DNA of 42,570 nucleotides, from positions 1 to 42,570 of the forward strand of contig CALZKF010000015.1 of NCBI GenBank assembly GCA_945787955.1, read 5' to 3'. A program made the translations under genes and the position numbers. The stretch comes from an uncultured Acidobacteriota bacterium (GTDB lineage Bacteria > Acidobacteriota > Polarisedimenticolia > Polarisedimenticolales > Polarisedimenticolaceae). Positions 33,396 to 42,540 of the stretch are shown piece by piece. The stretch's first letter is position 1. Each line of letters starts with the position of its first letter. The notes beneath the pieces are model-generated. The model did not search any database. It was not told the origin of the DNA and was given only the letters and a program-made list of their open reading frames with translations.

Positions 33396-35096
33396 ATGCA
33401 CGAGCTGGAGTTTCTCAAGGATCTGGTGATCGTACTGGCCCTCGGCCTGGCGGTGGTGCTTGCACTGGGCCGGTTGCGCGTACCCTCCATCGCCGGCTAT
33501 ATCGTCGCCGGGGTCCTGGTCGGTCCGGGAGTACTCGGCTGGGTCAGCGATGCATACCGGATCGAGGTGCTGGCCGAGATCGGCGTAGTCCTGTTGTTGT
33601 TCGGAATCGGCCTGGAGCTTTCCCCCGACCGGATCCGGCGTCTCTGGAAGGCCGTCCTGGTCGGTGGCGCGCTGCAGGTCGGCACTACGATCCTGGCTGT
33701 GATGTCGGTTGCATGGGCTTTCGAAATCCCACCCGCGAAAAGCGCCTTCCTGGGATTCGTGGTCGCCGTATCCAGCACAGCCATCGTCCTGCGGGGGCTA
33801 TCGTCCCGGGGTGAACTGGACGCTCCCCACGGACGCCTGGCGGTCGGCATCCTCGTCTTCCAGGATCTCTGTGTCGTCCCCATGATGCTGGCCCTGCCGA
33901 TTCTCGCCGGCAGCAGCGGATCGAGCGGGCAGGCCCTGTTCACCCTGGCCTCAGCGGTGGGACTGCTGTGTGCCGCGCTGCTGGTGGCCAAGTTCCTGTC
34001 CCCGATTCTCCTTCGCGTGGCATCCAGGGCCCGCCAGCGCGACGTCTTCGTGCTGGCCGTGGCGGTGATCTGTTTCGGCATCGCCTGGGTCGCCTCCTAC
34101 GCCGGGGTGTCGGTGGCGCTGGGAGCGTTCCTGGCCGGACTGGTGGTATCGGGAAGCGAGTTCCGGCACCAGGCGCTGTCCGACCTGATCCCGCTGCGGG
34201 AGGTGCTGTCCTCGGTTTTCTTCGTATCCATCGGCATGCTGCTGGACACGACCAACTTCCCCGGGCTGATACGCCCGACCCTCCTCCTGCTGGCGGCGAT
34301 CCTGGCCGGCAAGTTTGCCCTGCTGTTCATGACCGCCGCCCTGATGCGTCTTCCCCTGCGGGTTTGCGTGCTGACCGGAGTGGCCCTGTGCCAGGTCGGC
34401 GAATTCTCCTTTGTGCTCCTCAAGGGCGGGAGGGCGGTCGATCTCGTCGCCGGGTCGATTTTCGAAAGCCTGCTCATCGCCATCATCCTGTCGATGCTGG
34501 TCACCCCTTTCCTGCTGCGCCTCGGCCCCAGGGTCGCCGCCGGGGTGGGGCGTATCACCCTGCTGACCCGGCTGTTGCAGGTCGAAAGCCTGGAGGAGCA
34601 GCACCCTGAGGAGGAACTGTCGGACCATGTCATCATCGCCGGCTACGGCGTGGCCGGGCGGGAACTGGCCCGCTCCCTGGAACGTTGCCACATGGCATAC
34701 GTCATCGTCGACCTGAACGTGGACAACGTCCGGCTGGCGACCCGGGACGGCCACCGGGCATACTTCGGGGACGTCACCAGCAGGGACGTGCTGGAACATC
34801 TCGGCATCGGTAAGGCCCGGGAACTGGTCCTGACGGTCAATGATCCCGAAGCAGCGTTGCGCGCCGTCCGGCAGTCCCGCAGCATGTCATCCATCCTGAA
34901 GATCATCGCCCGGGCGCCGTACCTCGAGGACGGTGCCCGGCTGCGGGCCGCCGGGGCCAGCAAGGTCGTCGTGGCCGAGGTCGAATCGGCTGTGGAAATC
35001 GTGCGGCAGATCCTGACCGGCCACGGCGTAGACGCCGGCACGTTGGATGAGCGACTGGGCCGCATCCGGTCGAGGCACTCCGGAGACGCCGGCTGA
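33396..35096 (+). CDS. CPA2-family cation:proton antiporter with TrkA-N (RCK) domain
   Basis: A 566-residue membrane transporter of the KefB/KefC type. Residues about 5-385 form some twelve hydrophobic spans of the Na+/H+-exchanger fold (LRVPSIAGYIVAGVLVGPG, GLELSPDRIRRLWK, FQDLCVVPMML). The C-terminal NAD-binding domain starts near residue 410 with HVIIAGYGVAGRELARS and continues through VDLNVDN, GDVTSRDVL and VNDPEAALRAVRQSR. It probably exchanges K+ or Na+ for protons, gated by nucleotide binding. The ribosome site is weak. It is a lone gene between the Fic gene and the convergent argH. Confidence 0.9.
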   Translation: MHELEFLKDLVIVLALGLAVVLALGRLRVPSIAGYIVAGVLVGPGVLGWVSDAYRIEVLAEIGVVLLLFGIGLELSPDRIRRLWKAVLVGGALQVGTTILAVMSVAWAFEIPPAKSAFLGFVVAVSSTAIVLRGLSSRGELDAPHGRLAVGILVFQDLCVVPMMLALPILAGSSGSSGQALFTLASAVGLLCAALLVAKFLSPILLRVASRARQRDVFVLAVAVICFGIAWVASYAGVSVALGAFLAGLVVSGSEFRHQALSDLIPLREVLSSVFFVSIGMLLDTTNFPGLIRPTLLLLAAILAGKFALLFMTAALMRLPLRVCVLTGVALCQVGEFSFVLLKGGRAVDLVAGSIFESLLIAIILSMLVTPFLLRLGPRVAAGVGRITLLTRLLQVESLEEQHPEEELSDHVIIAGYGVAGRELARSLERCHMAYVIVDLNVDNVRLATRDGHRAYFGDVTSRDVLEHLGIGKARELVLTVNDPEAALRAVRQSRSMSSILKIIARAPYLEDGARLRAAGASKVVVAEVESAVEIVRQILTGHGVDAGTLDERLGRIRSRHSGDAG

Positions 35097-35123
35097 TTCC
35101 GGACACCGTGTTGGACTCAGGCC

Positions 35124-35190
35124 TTTGGGAGGCTCGGCTCCTCAAGTTACAAGCAGATCATAACTGGGATATGTGACAGCTTTCAGCAAT
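35124..35190 (+). repeat. Dispersed intergenic repeat, copy B
   Basis: Hairpin GGGAG-GCTCGG-CTCCT (35127-35142) followed by AAGTTACAAGCAGATCATAA and CTGGGATATG, closely matching copies A and D. It lies between the convergent antiporter and argH genes. Confidence 0.5.
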
Positions 35191-35202
35191 CGGGCATGCG
35201 GG

Positions 35203-36396
35203 TTACTTGTTCTTCACGCTCCATTGCTGAGATATCTTGCGATATGCCTCCCGGAAGGGGATGCCCTGCCCAACGAGTTCATACACTTGCGCAGTTGCAT
35301 ACAACTCATCGGTCATCGCCTCCCTGCAATGCTTCTCGTTAAACGAAAGGCCAGACAGTATCCGGGCAACAACCATCAGGCAATCCAATGTTGTGTCCAG
35401 ACCGTTGAACAGCGGCTCTTTCGTGAGTTGTACGTCACGGTTGTACCCGGACATCAGGTTGGCCGTGATCCCCTTCAGCTTCATCTCCTCGCCTACCACC
35501 ACGTGATACTTTCCGCGTACCAGTTCCAGCGCATCCGGGTTTCGCTTGTGAGGCATGATCGAACTGCCGGTTGTGTGGCCCTTTCCGAGACTCACAAAAC
35601 CGAACTCCCGGGTGGTAAAAAGCATGAGATCGGTTGCCAGGCGGTTTAGACCTAGCAGGACCTGGGAACAGACGGCCAGTACAGCGGCTTCCGTCCGGCC
35701 GCGGCTGAGCTGGGCGTAGAGCGGGTTGCCCAGCACCTTCGCGAAAGACAGCTTCCTTGCCGTCTTCTCCCTGTCCAGGGGGAATCCGGGGACCCCGAAC
35801 CCGGCTGCCGTGCCCAGAGGCGACTGGTCCACCTGCCGCACCACGGCCTGCAGCAGGTCGATGTCGTCAGCGGCTGCGGAGTCGTAGGACCCTGCCCACA
35901 TCTTTACCGTAGCCGGCATTGCCCGCTGCATGTGGGTATATCCGGGGATCGCCACGGCGCCCTGTCGGCGCATCAGATCGCCAAGCGCTTCACGGTACTT
36001 GCTAATGTTGCCTTCGATCCGGACCAGGGCGTCTTTTTCGTACAGCCTGAGAGCGGTGAGTACCTGGTCATTTCGCGAGCGGGCGGTATGGATTTTCTTC
36101 CCCGCTTCCCCGCACCGCAGGGTGAGGAAGTTCTCGATGGCCGTATGGCAGTCCTCATCATCGGGAGTGATGGGGAACTCCCCTTCACGGTGCAATTCCA
36201 GGATCTCCTGAAGCGCGCCTTGCAGCGCCAATAGTTCCTGTTCGGTCAGCACATTCGCGGAGCGAAGCATTTCCGCATGGATCGCCGATGCCCGGCAATC
36301 GAACGGAACCAGGCGCTGATCCAGCACGTGGTCGTTTCCGACGGTAAAGCGTTCGATGTTGCGGTCGTAATCCTGGTCAGGACACCACAGTTTCAT
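35203..36396 (-). CDS. argH: Argininosuccinate lyase, short form
   Basis: A 397-residue member of the fumarase/aspartase superfamily that splits argininosuccinate into arginine and fumarate. The family signature [12 protein letters not shown] is intact, and so are the upstream [10 protein letters not shown] and [13 protein letters not shown] motifs that hold substrate-binding and catalytic residues. Enterobacterial ArgH is about 460 residues, so this one is short; the missing length is at both ends, mainly the C-terminal domain (it ends [14 protein letters not shown]). Short forms occur in other phyla. It overlaps argG by 20 bases with ATG 36396 inside the argG 3' end and forms an argG-argH operon. 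Confidence 0.93.
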   Translation of the reverse strand: MKLWCPDQDYDRNIERFTVGNDHVLDQRLVPFDCRASAIHAEMLRSANVLTEQELLALQGALQEILELHREGEFPITPDDEDCHTAIENFLTLRCGEAGKKIHTARSRNDQVLTALRLYEKDALVRIEGNISKYREALGDLMRRQGAVAIPGYTHMQRAMPATVKMWAGSYDSAAADDIDLLQAVVRQVDQSPLGTAAGFGVPGFPLDREKTARKLSFAKVLGNPLYAQLSRGRTEAAVLAVCSQVLLGLNRLATDLMLFTTREFGFVSLGKGHTTGSSIMPHKRNPDALELVRGKYHVVVGEEMKLKGITANLMSGYNRDVQLTKEPLFNGLDTTLDCLMVVARILSGLSFNEKHCREAMTDELYATAQVYELVGQGIPFREAYRKISQQWSVKNK

Positions 36397-37645
36397 GGCT
36401 CACCTCTCCGCGTCCCGAGCTTCGCCGGGCGATCGCATGATGCGCCATGAGGCGGATGGCGTTGACCCGAATGAATCCTTCGGAATCGCTTTGATCGAAC
36501 CCGCCTTCGACGTCCATACTGGACAGATCCTGGTCATACAGCGAACTGGGACTGGTCCGTGAGGCGACGTAGACGCCGCCCTTGTACAACTTGAGGTTCA
36601 CCGTACCGTCGATCAATTCCTGGCTTTTTTCCATCGCCGACATCAGGAACTCCATCTCGGGGCTGAACCAGAACCCGTTGTAGATAAGTTCGGCCACCTT
36701 GACCCCGAGCATGTTCCTGAGGCGCATCACCTCCCTGTCCATGGCGAGCCCTTCGATATCCATATGCGCTGCATGCAGGATGGTTCCGCCGGGTGTCTCG
36801 TAGATTCCTCGGGACTTGACACCCACGAATCGGTTTTCGACCATGTCGAGCCTGCCGACCCCATGGAGTCCACCGACCTTGTTCAAGTATGTGAACAGTT
36901 CCAGGGGTTGATCGTGACAGGTGCCGTCATCCAGGTTCCTGACGGACACCGGAACACCGTCCTTGAAAGTGATGGAAATACGGCCCGGAGTCTCTGGCGC
37001 ATTTTCCGGTGAAGAGGTACGGCTGTAGACATATTCAGGCGCCTCATAATCCGGAGCCTCCAGTTGGCCGGCCTCGTGACTGATATGCAGCAGGTTGTCA
37101 TCTTCACTGTACGGTTTGGATGCGGTGGACTTGACCTCGAGATCGTGCTCCTCGGCGTACCGAATCATATCGCTGCGACCCTTGAACTGATCCAGGAACT
37201 CTCTCATCTTCCAGGGAGCCAAAACCTTGATTTCCGGGTTCAGGGCGTAATACGCCAACTCGAAACGGACCTGGTCGTTTCCTTTCCCGGTCGCCCCGTG
37301 GGAGACGAACGCAGCTCCGGTCTGTCGGGCCAGTTCGATCTGGCGCTTTGCGATCAGCGGTCGGGCGATCGCCGTACCGAGCAGGTACCGGCCTTCGTAC
37401 AAGGCGCCGGCCTTGAACATCGGGAAGATGTACTCCGTCACGAACTCCGCCTTCAGGTCCTCCACCCGAACATCGCAGGCGCTTAGGCTGTAGGCCCTCT
37501 GCTCAAGGGCCTCGAAATCCTCCTGCTGTCCGACATCCGCAATATAGGCGACGACTTCATAGTCTTTCTCGATCAACCAGCGCAGTATGATCGACGTATC
37601 CAACCCGCCGCTGAATGCCAGAACCACTTTCTGCTTATAGGCCAT
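36377..37645 (-). CDS. argG: Argininosuccinate synthase
   Basis: A 422-residue ATP-dependent ligase joining citrulline and aspartate. The N-terminal P-loop [15 protein letters not shown], the [15 protein letters not shown] segment, [23 protein letters not shown], and the C-terminal [25 protein letters not shown] region place it firmly in the family. ATG 37645 is preferred, with a GAGGAGC site nine bases before it; an in-frame ATG at 37660 is less well placed. It is the first gene of argG-argH and is divergent from a LysR-type regulator gene that resembles ArgP/LysG and may control it. Confidence 0.95.
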   Translation of the reverse strand: MAYKQKVVLAFSGGLDTSIILRWLIEKDYEVVAYIADVGQQEDFEALEQRAYSLSACDVRVEDLKAEFVTEYIFPMFKAGALYEGRYLLGTAIARPLIAKRQIELARQTGAAFVSHGATGKGNDQVRFELAYYALNPEIKVLAPWKMREFLDQFKGRSDMIRYAEEHDLEVKSTASKPYSEDDNLLHISHEAGQLEAPDYEAPEYVYSRTSSPENAPETPGRISITFKDGVPVSVRNLDDGTCHDQPLELFTYLNKVGGLHGVGRLDMVENRFVGVKSRGIYETPGGTILHAAHMDIEGLAMDREVMRLRNMLGVKVAELIYNGFWFSPEMEFLMSAMEKSQELIDGTVNLKLYKGGVYVASRTSPSSLYDQDLSSMDVEGGFDQSDSEGFIRVNAIRLMAHHAIARRSSGRGEVSHETVVS

Positions 37646-37705
37646 GCTTCTGCTCCTCATCCGGACGAAAGGTCGAATTTCGCAAGGTATACGAAACTGG
37701 GTGAT

Positions 37706-37738
37706 TTGACTATTTCATTATTAGTATGTATTGATGAA
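37706..37738 (+). promoter_or_regulatory. AT-rich divergent promoter region with LysR-type dyad
   Basis: The 98-base gap between argG and the LysR gene is strikingly AT-rich here. TTCAT and ATGAA arms (37714-37718 and 37734-37738) form an imperfect dyad spaced 15 bases, as expected of a LysR operator. A TTGACT at 37706-37711 could be a -35 box. The LysR gene has no ribosome site, so its transcript may be leaderless. Confidence 0.35.
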
Positions 37739-37743
37739 TTATC

Positions 37744-38607
37744 ATGAGTTTACTTCATCCAGGCCTGGAAGCGTTTCTGGTCGTTGCCCGACATGGGACG
37801 GTGCGAGGTGCGGCTGCCCAGATCGGATTGACCCAGACCGGGGTCACACAGAGGATTCGGACACTGGAAAAAAAAGTCGGCGTAACTCTATTCACCCGCT
37901 CCCGGCAGGGCATGCGCCTGACCCAGGAGGGCGAAGCACTCCACCGTTACTGCCAGCGAGTGGGAGACATGGAAGGAGAGCTACTCTCCTTTCTCGGCGA
38001 TTCGGGTACTGAAGCAAGCTTCCGGCTTGTCATCACCGGACCTTCCAGCATCATTCGCGCATGAGTCATTCCGGAGGCCTGGAAGATACTCAAAATCCAC
38101 CCCAATATGATTTTCACGTTCAAGCTCAATGACGACCGGTCAGGGATCGAACACCTCAAAGACGGAAGTGCTCATCTTGCGGTTGTGCCCGTGGAGGATG
38201 TGGTCAATGAGCTGGATTCCAAGCGCCTGGAACCGACACGCCATATTCTGGTCGGCCCGAGCTCATGGGCCGGCCGGCCGGTTCGCGAGATCGTGACCAC
38301 GGAGAGGATCATCGACTTCAACGAGGAGGATGACGCCACCTTCCGGTATCTGAAGCGGTACCGTCTGTTCAGTACGGCCCGCAAGGAACGGCACCTCGCG
38401 AACAATACCGACGCCCTTGCATCCATGATCGCTGCAGGATGCGGCTATTCGGTGTTATCCGAAAATTTCGCGCAGCCGCTTATCAAGCAGGGCCGACTTG
38501 TGGAGTTGAATCCAGGCCGGCGGATCCAGTTGGAATTCGCCCTGGCATGGTACCCGCGCCCCGAGATGCCGGAGTACTTCAGTCGGCTCATCAGGAACAT
38601 TCAGTAG
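37744..38607 (+). pseudogene. LysR-type (ArgP/LysG-like) regulator with an in-frame TGA
   Basis: A continuous 287-codon frame, except for TGA at 38062-38064 (codon 107). The N-terminal winged helix is intact (GAAAQIGLTQTGVTQRIRTLEKKVGVTLFTRS). The effector domain resumes without frameshift (VIPEAWKILK) and runs to the normal end. ArgP/LysG-group proteins read, from memory, ...SSIMRxRVIP... in this stretch, so the TGA most likely replaces an Arg codon (CGA to TGA). That suggests a nonsense mutation, or a sequencing error. Selenocysteine is possible given the MerB-like gene, but the only hairpin (TTCCGG-AGGC-CTGGAA) lies closer to the UGA than the SECIS consensus allows. It sits divergent from argG, a likely target. 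Confidence 0.7.
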
Positions 38608-38646
38608 TTACGGATACGGGAGGGCCCGGATCTCCCTGAGCTTGCA

Positions 38647-38680
38647 TTGGGGAAGTTTGGCTTCCCAGACATTTGCACAG
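38647..38680 (+). repeat. Dispersed intergenic repeat, copy C (diverged)
   Basis: GGGAAG-TTTGG-CTTCCC is a perfect six-pair hairpin in the same TTTGGCT context as copies A and D. Compared with them, both arms carry a matching change, so pairing is retained. It lies just after the LysR gene. Confidence 0.4.
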
Positions 38681-38847
38681 CCCTGCCCGTTTCCCCGCCG
38701 AACATATTCGGGAATATCGACATGGCCATCAGTTGCGTTCATGGAGGTCTACTTCAACATGAAAGTTGCGCACCGCAGTTCTTTTTGAAACAGGCTCAGT
38801 TGAGGCTCGATTCCCGCCGCCTCCCCTGATTCCATTATCATCAGGAA

Positions 38848-41718
38848 GTGGTCCGGGTCCGGATCTCGAAGTATGTTCTTTTACGATCGCCGCGGGGGGC
38901 AATAGTTTTGAGAGCCGATCGCAGTTGTTTTCTATCCTTATCAATCCGTGCCAGCCTCCTGGCCACTGTCATACTGGTACTGGCTCCAGGAGTTCAGCCG
39001 GTCCAGGCCGACACCCTGATCATCGACGATTTCGAATACGTTTCCGATGCCGAAGCCCAGGCGGTCTGGTTGAACCGGGGCGGCTCTCCCAGGGTAACCA
39101 TGGCAGACTCCGGCGAGTGGGGGGATGAGCGGGTGATGACGCTCCCCTGCAACTTCAGCGATCCCCTGCGGGATCGGTGCTACTGGGACCGGCTCGACAC
39201 GTTCGACCTGTCCGACTATCCGATGTTCGAACTGGAAGTCTACATTCCCGACAAGGAGGCTGTTTCCAGGTTCACCTTGTACTTCCATTCCGGATCGGGT
39301 TGGTACAAGCACTCTCCGGAGGTTATCCGATCGGGCTGGCAAACCATCAGGGTGGCCGTGACCGACTTCGAGGAGGAGGGGGCACCGGGAGGCTGGGACC
39401 AGGTGGACCTAATCCGGTTGTCACCCTGGCGGGGATCGGGGAACGATACCGAGATGGCAGTCCGCGAACTGCGTGCCTTCACCCCGCTGGTATTCATCTA
39501 CCACGATGCCGAGGCCGGAAACTCCGCGCTGGCATCCCGGTCTGCAGATCTGGTCGATTTCTTCCTGGGCAGGTTCGACGTTTCCCGCGGCGTGCTGCAG
39601 GGTAGTGCCATCGACGATGGATACCTGGCCGGCAGCAGGTTCCTGATTCTGCCCTACAACGAGGTGATCAGCAGTACGAGGCAGGCCGCCATCGACCAGT
39701 TCGTGGCTGCCGGCGGAAGACTGATGGTGTACTACCTGCTTCACGACCGGATCGCGAACCTGCTCGGAATCCGGCAGATCGGGTCCGACTACATCCAGTT
39801 GTCCGCCTTCGAGTTCCACGACCCGGTGATCGAACACCTGCCGGAACGGGTCCGGCAAAATTCGTGGACCCTCACCCTTGCCGAGCCGTTACCGGTTCTG
39901 AATGCTCGAGTGATCGCCGAGTGGCAGGACACTGACGGCGAGCTGACCGGCCACCCCGCCTGGCTCGCCAGCGACACCGGCGCGTTCATGTCCCATGTCA
40001 TCTACACTACAGACCAGGTGAACAAAGAGAAAATGCTGCTCAGCCTGATCGGGCACTATGTGCCGGAGATCTGGCCGGCAGTTGCCGCAGCGGCGATCGA
40101 GCGGGTTGGTACCGTCGGCGAGTACCTGGCCTACGACGAGTCGGTGGCCGACATCCAGAGTAAGGGTTCCGTCACTCCGCGACAAGTCCAGGTAGACGCG
40201 GCGCTGGAATCCGCCGACGCAGCACGCAACCAGGCGATCGCCGAAGCGACCGCAGGACAGCACGCGGAGGCCGCCGCCAGCGCCTTCGACGCCTTCGCCT
40301 ACATGCAGGAAGCGTACTATCTCTGCCAGTCATCCGCGCTGCCGGAGTTTCGCGCCGTATGGGAACACGACGGCACAGGTCCGTATAGGGGAGACTGGCC
40401 TGCCTCCATCGACGCGGTGGTCGCCAACGGATACAGTGCCGTCTTCCCGAACAGCATCAAGGCCGGCCTGGCTCACTACGACAGCGACCTGCTGCCGCAC
40501 TCGTCCCAATTCAACACCTACGGCGACCAGATCACCGCCGTTGTCAACGCCGCCCATGCAAAGGGGATCGAGGTCCACATCTGGAAAACGAACTGGAACC
40601 TTTCCGGGGCTCCCCAGGACTTCATCGACCAGATGCGCGCGGAGGAGAGGACCCAGATCTCGTTCAACGGCCGGGAGATCGACTGGCTCTGTCCGTCCCA
40701 TCCGGACAATTTCGTGCTGGAGCACGATTCGATGATGGAGGTTCTGCAGAACTACGACATCGAGGGCCTTCATTTCGACTACATCCGTTACCCGAGCCCG
40801 GACTACTGTTATTGTGACGGCTGCCGCACCCGATTCGAAAACGAAACCGGGAACACCGTCGAACTCTGGCCGGACGACGTCCGGCCCGGCGGGCCGCTGG
40901 AGGGGGAATTTCTCCCGTGGCGTCGGGCCCAGATCACCGAACTGGTGGAGGGGGTCCATAACAGCGCCAAGGCGTACGATCCGCAAGTCAAAATCTCGGC
41001 CGCTGTAATCGGCGACTACTCCGTGGCCTACGGCTCCGTCGGCCAGGACTGGGTCGACTGGATCGACCGGGGCATTGTCGACCATCTCAACCCCATGACT
41101 ACCACTCCCGATCACGATCGATTCCGGGAACTGGTCACGGAGCAACTGGCTTATGCGGACGGACGGATTTTGATTTATCCCGGCATCGGCGTTTCCAATG
41201 ACGCCACGCGCCACACCCCGGACGAGGCGATCGCGCAGGTCCTGATCACACGCGAACTCGGGACCGGCGGTTACATCATGTTCAACTTCACCCAGGACCT
41301 GGCGCTGGACACATTGCCTGCACTGGGAAAGGGGACGACGCTACCAGGTGATGTCGCGGAAACCCCGGATGGCGAACTGGTCCCCGGGGCCTCCCTGACC
41401 GTGACGAAGACAGGGGAGGACACACTGGAAATGAGCTGGGGAGAGAGTTGCAGCCTTGTACCTGGCCTGACCGACTATGCGATCTATCGTGGCACGCTAC
41501 CGGGTGATGGAGTCTGGAGCTGGAACCACCAGCAGGTGACCTGCGGGTCCGGCGGAAACACCTTCGACATCATCCCGATGGATCCCGGCGACCACTACTA
41601 CCTAGTGGTGCCCACCGACACGAACCGGGAGGGGGGCTATGGCTCCGCCTCCGATGGGAATCCGCGCCCGGCATCGGCGACGCCCTGTCTCCCCCAGTCC
41701 CGGATCGTCTGCCCCTGA
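38848..41718 (+). CDS. Large secreted GHL10/DUF187-like glycosidase with EGSYG-type C-terminal domain
   Basis: A 956-residue protein from GTG 38848 (AGGAA site); a TTG near 38907 would give a cleaner signal peptide ending VQPVQA, so the start is unsure. Residues about 55-210 form a beta-sandwich carbohydrate-binding-like module. A flavodoxin- or amidotransferase-like region follows (210-430), then a helical linker, then a TIM-barrel (about 500-830) with the GHL10/DUF187 motif IEGLHFDYIRYPSPDYCYC. That family is predicted to cleave glycans, with the Asp of the FDYIRYP segment as candidate catalytic residue. The last roughly 100 residues are the shared domain (LEMSWGESC, DYAIYRGTL, C, HYYLVVPTD, REGGYGSASDGNPRP, C...CP), with GGYG in place of GSYG. 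Confidence 0.82.
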   Translation: MVRVRISKYVLLRSPRGAIVLRADRSCFLSLSIRASLLATVILVLAPGVQPVQADTLIIDDFEYVSDAEAQAVWLNRGGSPRVTMADSGEWGDERVMTLPCNFSDPLRDRCYWDRLDTFDLSDYPMFELEVYIPDKEAVSRFTLYFHSGSGWYKHSPEVIRSGWQTIRVAVTDFEEEGAPGGWDQVDLIRLSPWRGSGNDTEMAVRELRAFTPLVFIYHDAEAGNSALASRSADLVDFFLGRFDVSRGVLQGSAIDDGYLAGSRFLILPYNEVISSTRQAAIDQFVAAGGRLMVYYLLHDRIANLLGIRQIGSDYIQLSAFEFHDPVIEHLPERVRQNSWTLTLAEPLPVLNARVIAEWQDTDGELTGHPAWLASDTGAFMSHVIYTTDQVNKEKMLLSLIGHYVPEIWPAVAAAAIERVGTVGEYLAYDESVADIQSKGSVTPRQVQVDAALESADAARNQAIAEATAGQHAEAAASAFDAFAYMQEAYYLCQSSALPEFRAVWEHDGTGPYRGDWPASIDAVVANGYSAVFPNSIKAGLAHYDSDLLPHSSQFNTYGDQITAVVNAAHAKGIEVHIWKTNWNLSGAPQDFIDQMRAEERTQISFNGREIDWLCPSHPDNFVLEHDSMMEVLQNYDIEGLHFDYIRYPSPDYCYCDGCRTRFENETGNTVELWPDDVRPGGPLEGEFLPWRRAQITELVEGVHNSAKAYDPQVKISAAVIGDYSVAYGSVGQDWVDWIDRGIVDHLNPMTTTPDHDRFRELVTEQLAYADGRILIYPGIGVSNDATRHTPDEAIAQVLITRELGTGGYIMFNFTQDLALDTLPALGKGTTLPGDVAETPDGELVPGASLTVTKTGEDTLEMSWGESCSLVPGLTDYAIYRGTLPGDGVWSWNHQQVTCGSGGNTFDIIPMDPGDHYYLVVPTDTNREGGYGSASDGNPRPASATPCLPQSRIVCP

Positions 41719-41820
41719 TCCTGTCCGTTTTCCCGAAAAGATGGCCGCCGGGGGGTTCCCTTTGAATAGGCGCATCGTTACGCACTTCTCAACAGATCCA
41801 CCCGCCCCAGACATATTACG

Positions 41821-41920
41821 CCTGTTAACCAGTAGAGCCGGAGTTTGATATTTGGAGGTTTGGCTCCCCAAGCTACAAGCAAATCATAACCGGGAGAGGT
41901 TGCGGTTTCGGCATTTTTCA
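41821..41920 (+). repeat. Dispersed intergenic repeat, copy D
   Basis: Starts CCTGTTAACCAG and GAGCCGGAGT (as at 27201), then has GGAGGTTTGGCTCCCCAA (as in copy A) and AGCTACAAGCAAATCATAAC (as in copy B), so it links the other copies. It sits between the glycosidase-like gene and the convergent antitoxin gene. Confidence 0.55.
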
Positions 41921-42331
41921 GGCAGCGAATCGCCAGACAATCTTCTGATCGGGAGCGATCGCCTTGAGGAGCTGTTCCAGCTTCTCGATGCTGGGCATCG
42001 CCCTGCCCTGTTCATATCGGGCATAGGCGTTCTTCGAGGTCTGTCCCAGCCGCTCCGCAGCTTGGCTCAGTGTCATCCCCTGGCGCTCTCGCTGCCTCCT
42101 CAGGAGCAGCGCCAGCAGGATCCCGGTGCTGTTGGCGCCGATCTCGAACGCATCCCGCCCGGCCGGGTAAACCGTCACTTCAAACCCCGGCTTTCCTGCC
42201 ATCGTTTCGATGAGATCCTTGGCCATTTCATGAGCTTCCCGCTTGGTTCGTCCCTGAGTCAGGGCATCGAACGCAGGAATCTCCACCATCCAGAACTTGC
42301 CGTCCTTCGTAATCCGTCCTTCGAATCTCAT
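41918..42331 (-). CDS. HicB-type antitoxin with C-terminal XRE helix-turn-helix
   Basis: A 137-residue antitoxin. The N-terminal HicB fold (about 1-60: GRITKDGKFWMVEIPAFDALTQGRTKREAHEMAKDLIETM) neutralises the partner toxin. The C-terminal XRE-type helix-turn-helix (about 80-130: RQRERQGMTLSQAAERLGQTSKNAYARYEQG) binds DNA for autoregulation. It overlaps the upstream small gene by four bases (ATGA), as in hicAB operons. The antitoxin looks complete, while the upstream partner does not look like a full HicA. Confidence 0.85.
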   Translation of the reverse strand: MRFEGRITKDGKFWMVEIPAFDALTQGRTKREAHEMAKDLIETMAGKPGFEVTVYPAGRDAFEIGANSTGILLALLLRRQRERQGMTLSQAAERLGQTSKNAYARYEQGRAMPSIEKLEQLLKAIAPDQKIVWRFAA

Positions 42332-42540
42332 TTCCGCTCCTTGGCCCGTTTCAGGATCGCTTTGGCGAGTCGTTCATTAACGTCGGCATGCCTCGGTATG
42401 TACTCCGAAAACGAGCCGTCAGGACTGCTGTCCCTCCCGAATACTTCGTCCGCGTTGATTCTACAGAACTTACGCCCTCTCGGACTATCTCTTCTTCCCC
42501 TGGTAAGATTATCGGGTCCACCACGGGTCGAGGAGTTCAA
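42328..42540 (-). pseudogene. Possible degraded HicA-like toxin gene
   Basis: A 70-codon frame opening only at TTG 42540, with no ATG or GTG further in. The C-terminal EYIPRHADVNERLAKAILKRAK resembles the end of HicA-type toxins (PRH...N..LA..I). The N-terminal part with the expected G-S/G-x-H catalytic histidine segment is absent. Its stop overlaps the HicB start by four bases, the normal hicA-hicB arrangement. It may be an inactivated toxin, or a short unrelated protein. Confidence 0.4.

Noticed and set aside
38062-38110. Certain selenocysteine in the LysR regulator
   Set aside because: The only nearby hairpin has its loop about 10 bases after the UGA, closer than the usual bacterial range, and the site looks like an arginine in relatives.
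32071-41920. Dispersed repeats as a CRISPR array or integron attC sites
   Set aside because: The copies are kilobases apart with no regular spacers, and no GTTRRRY/RYYYAAC core-site pairs or integrase or cas genes are seen.
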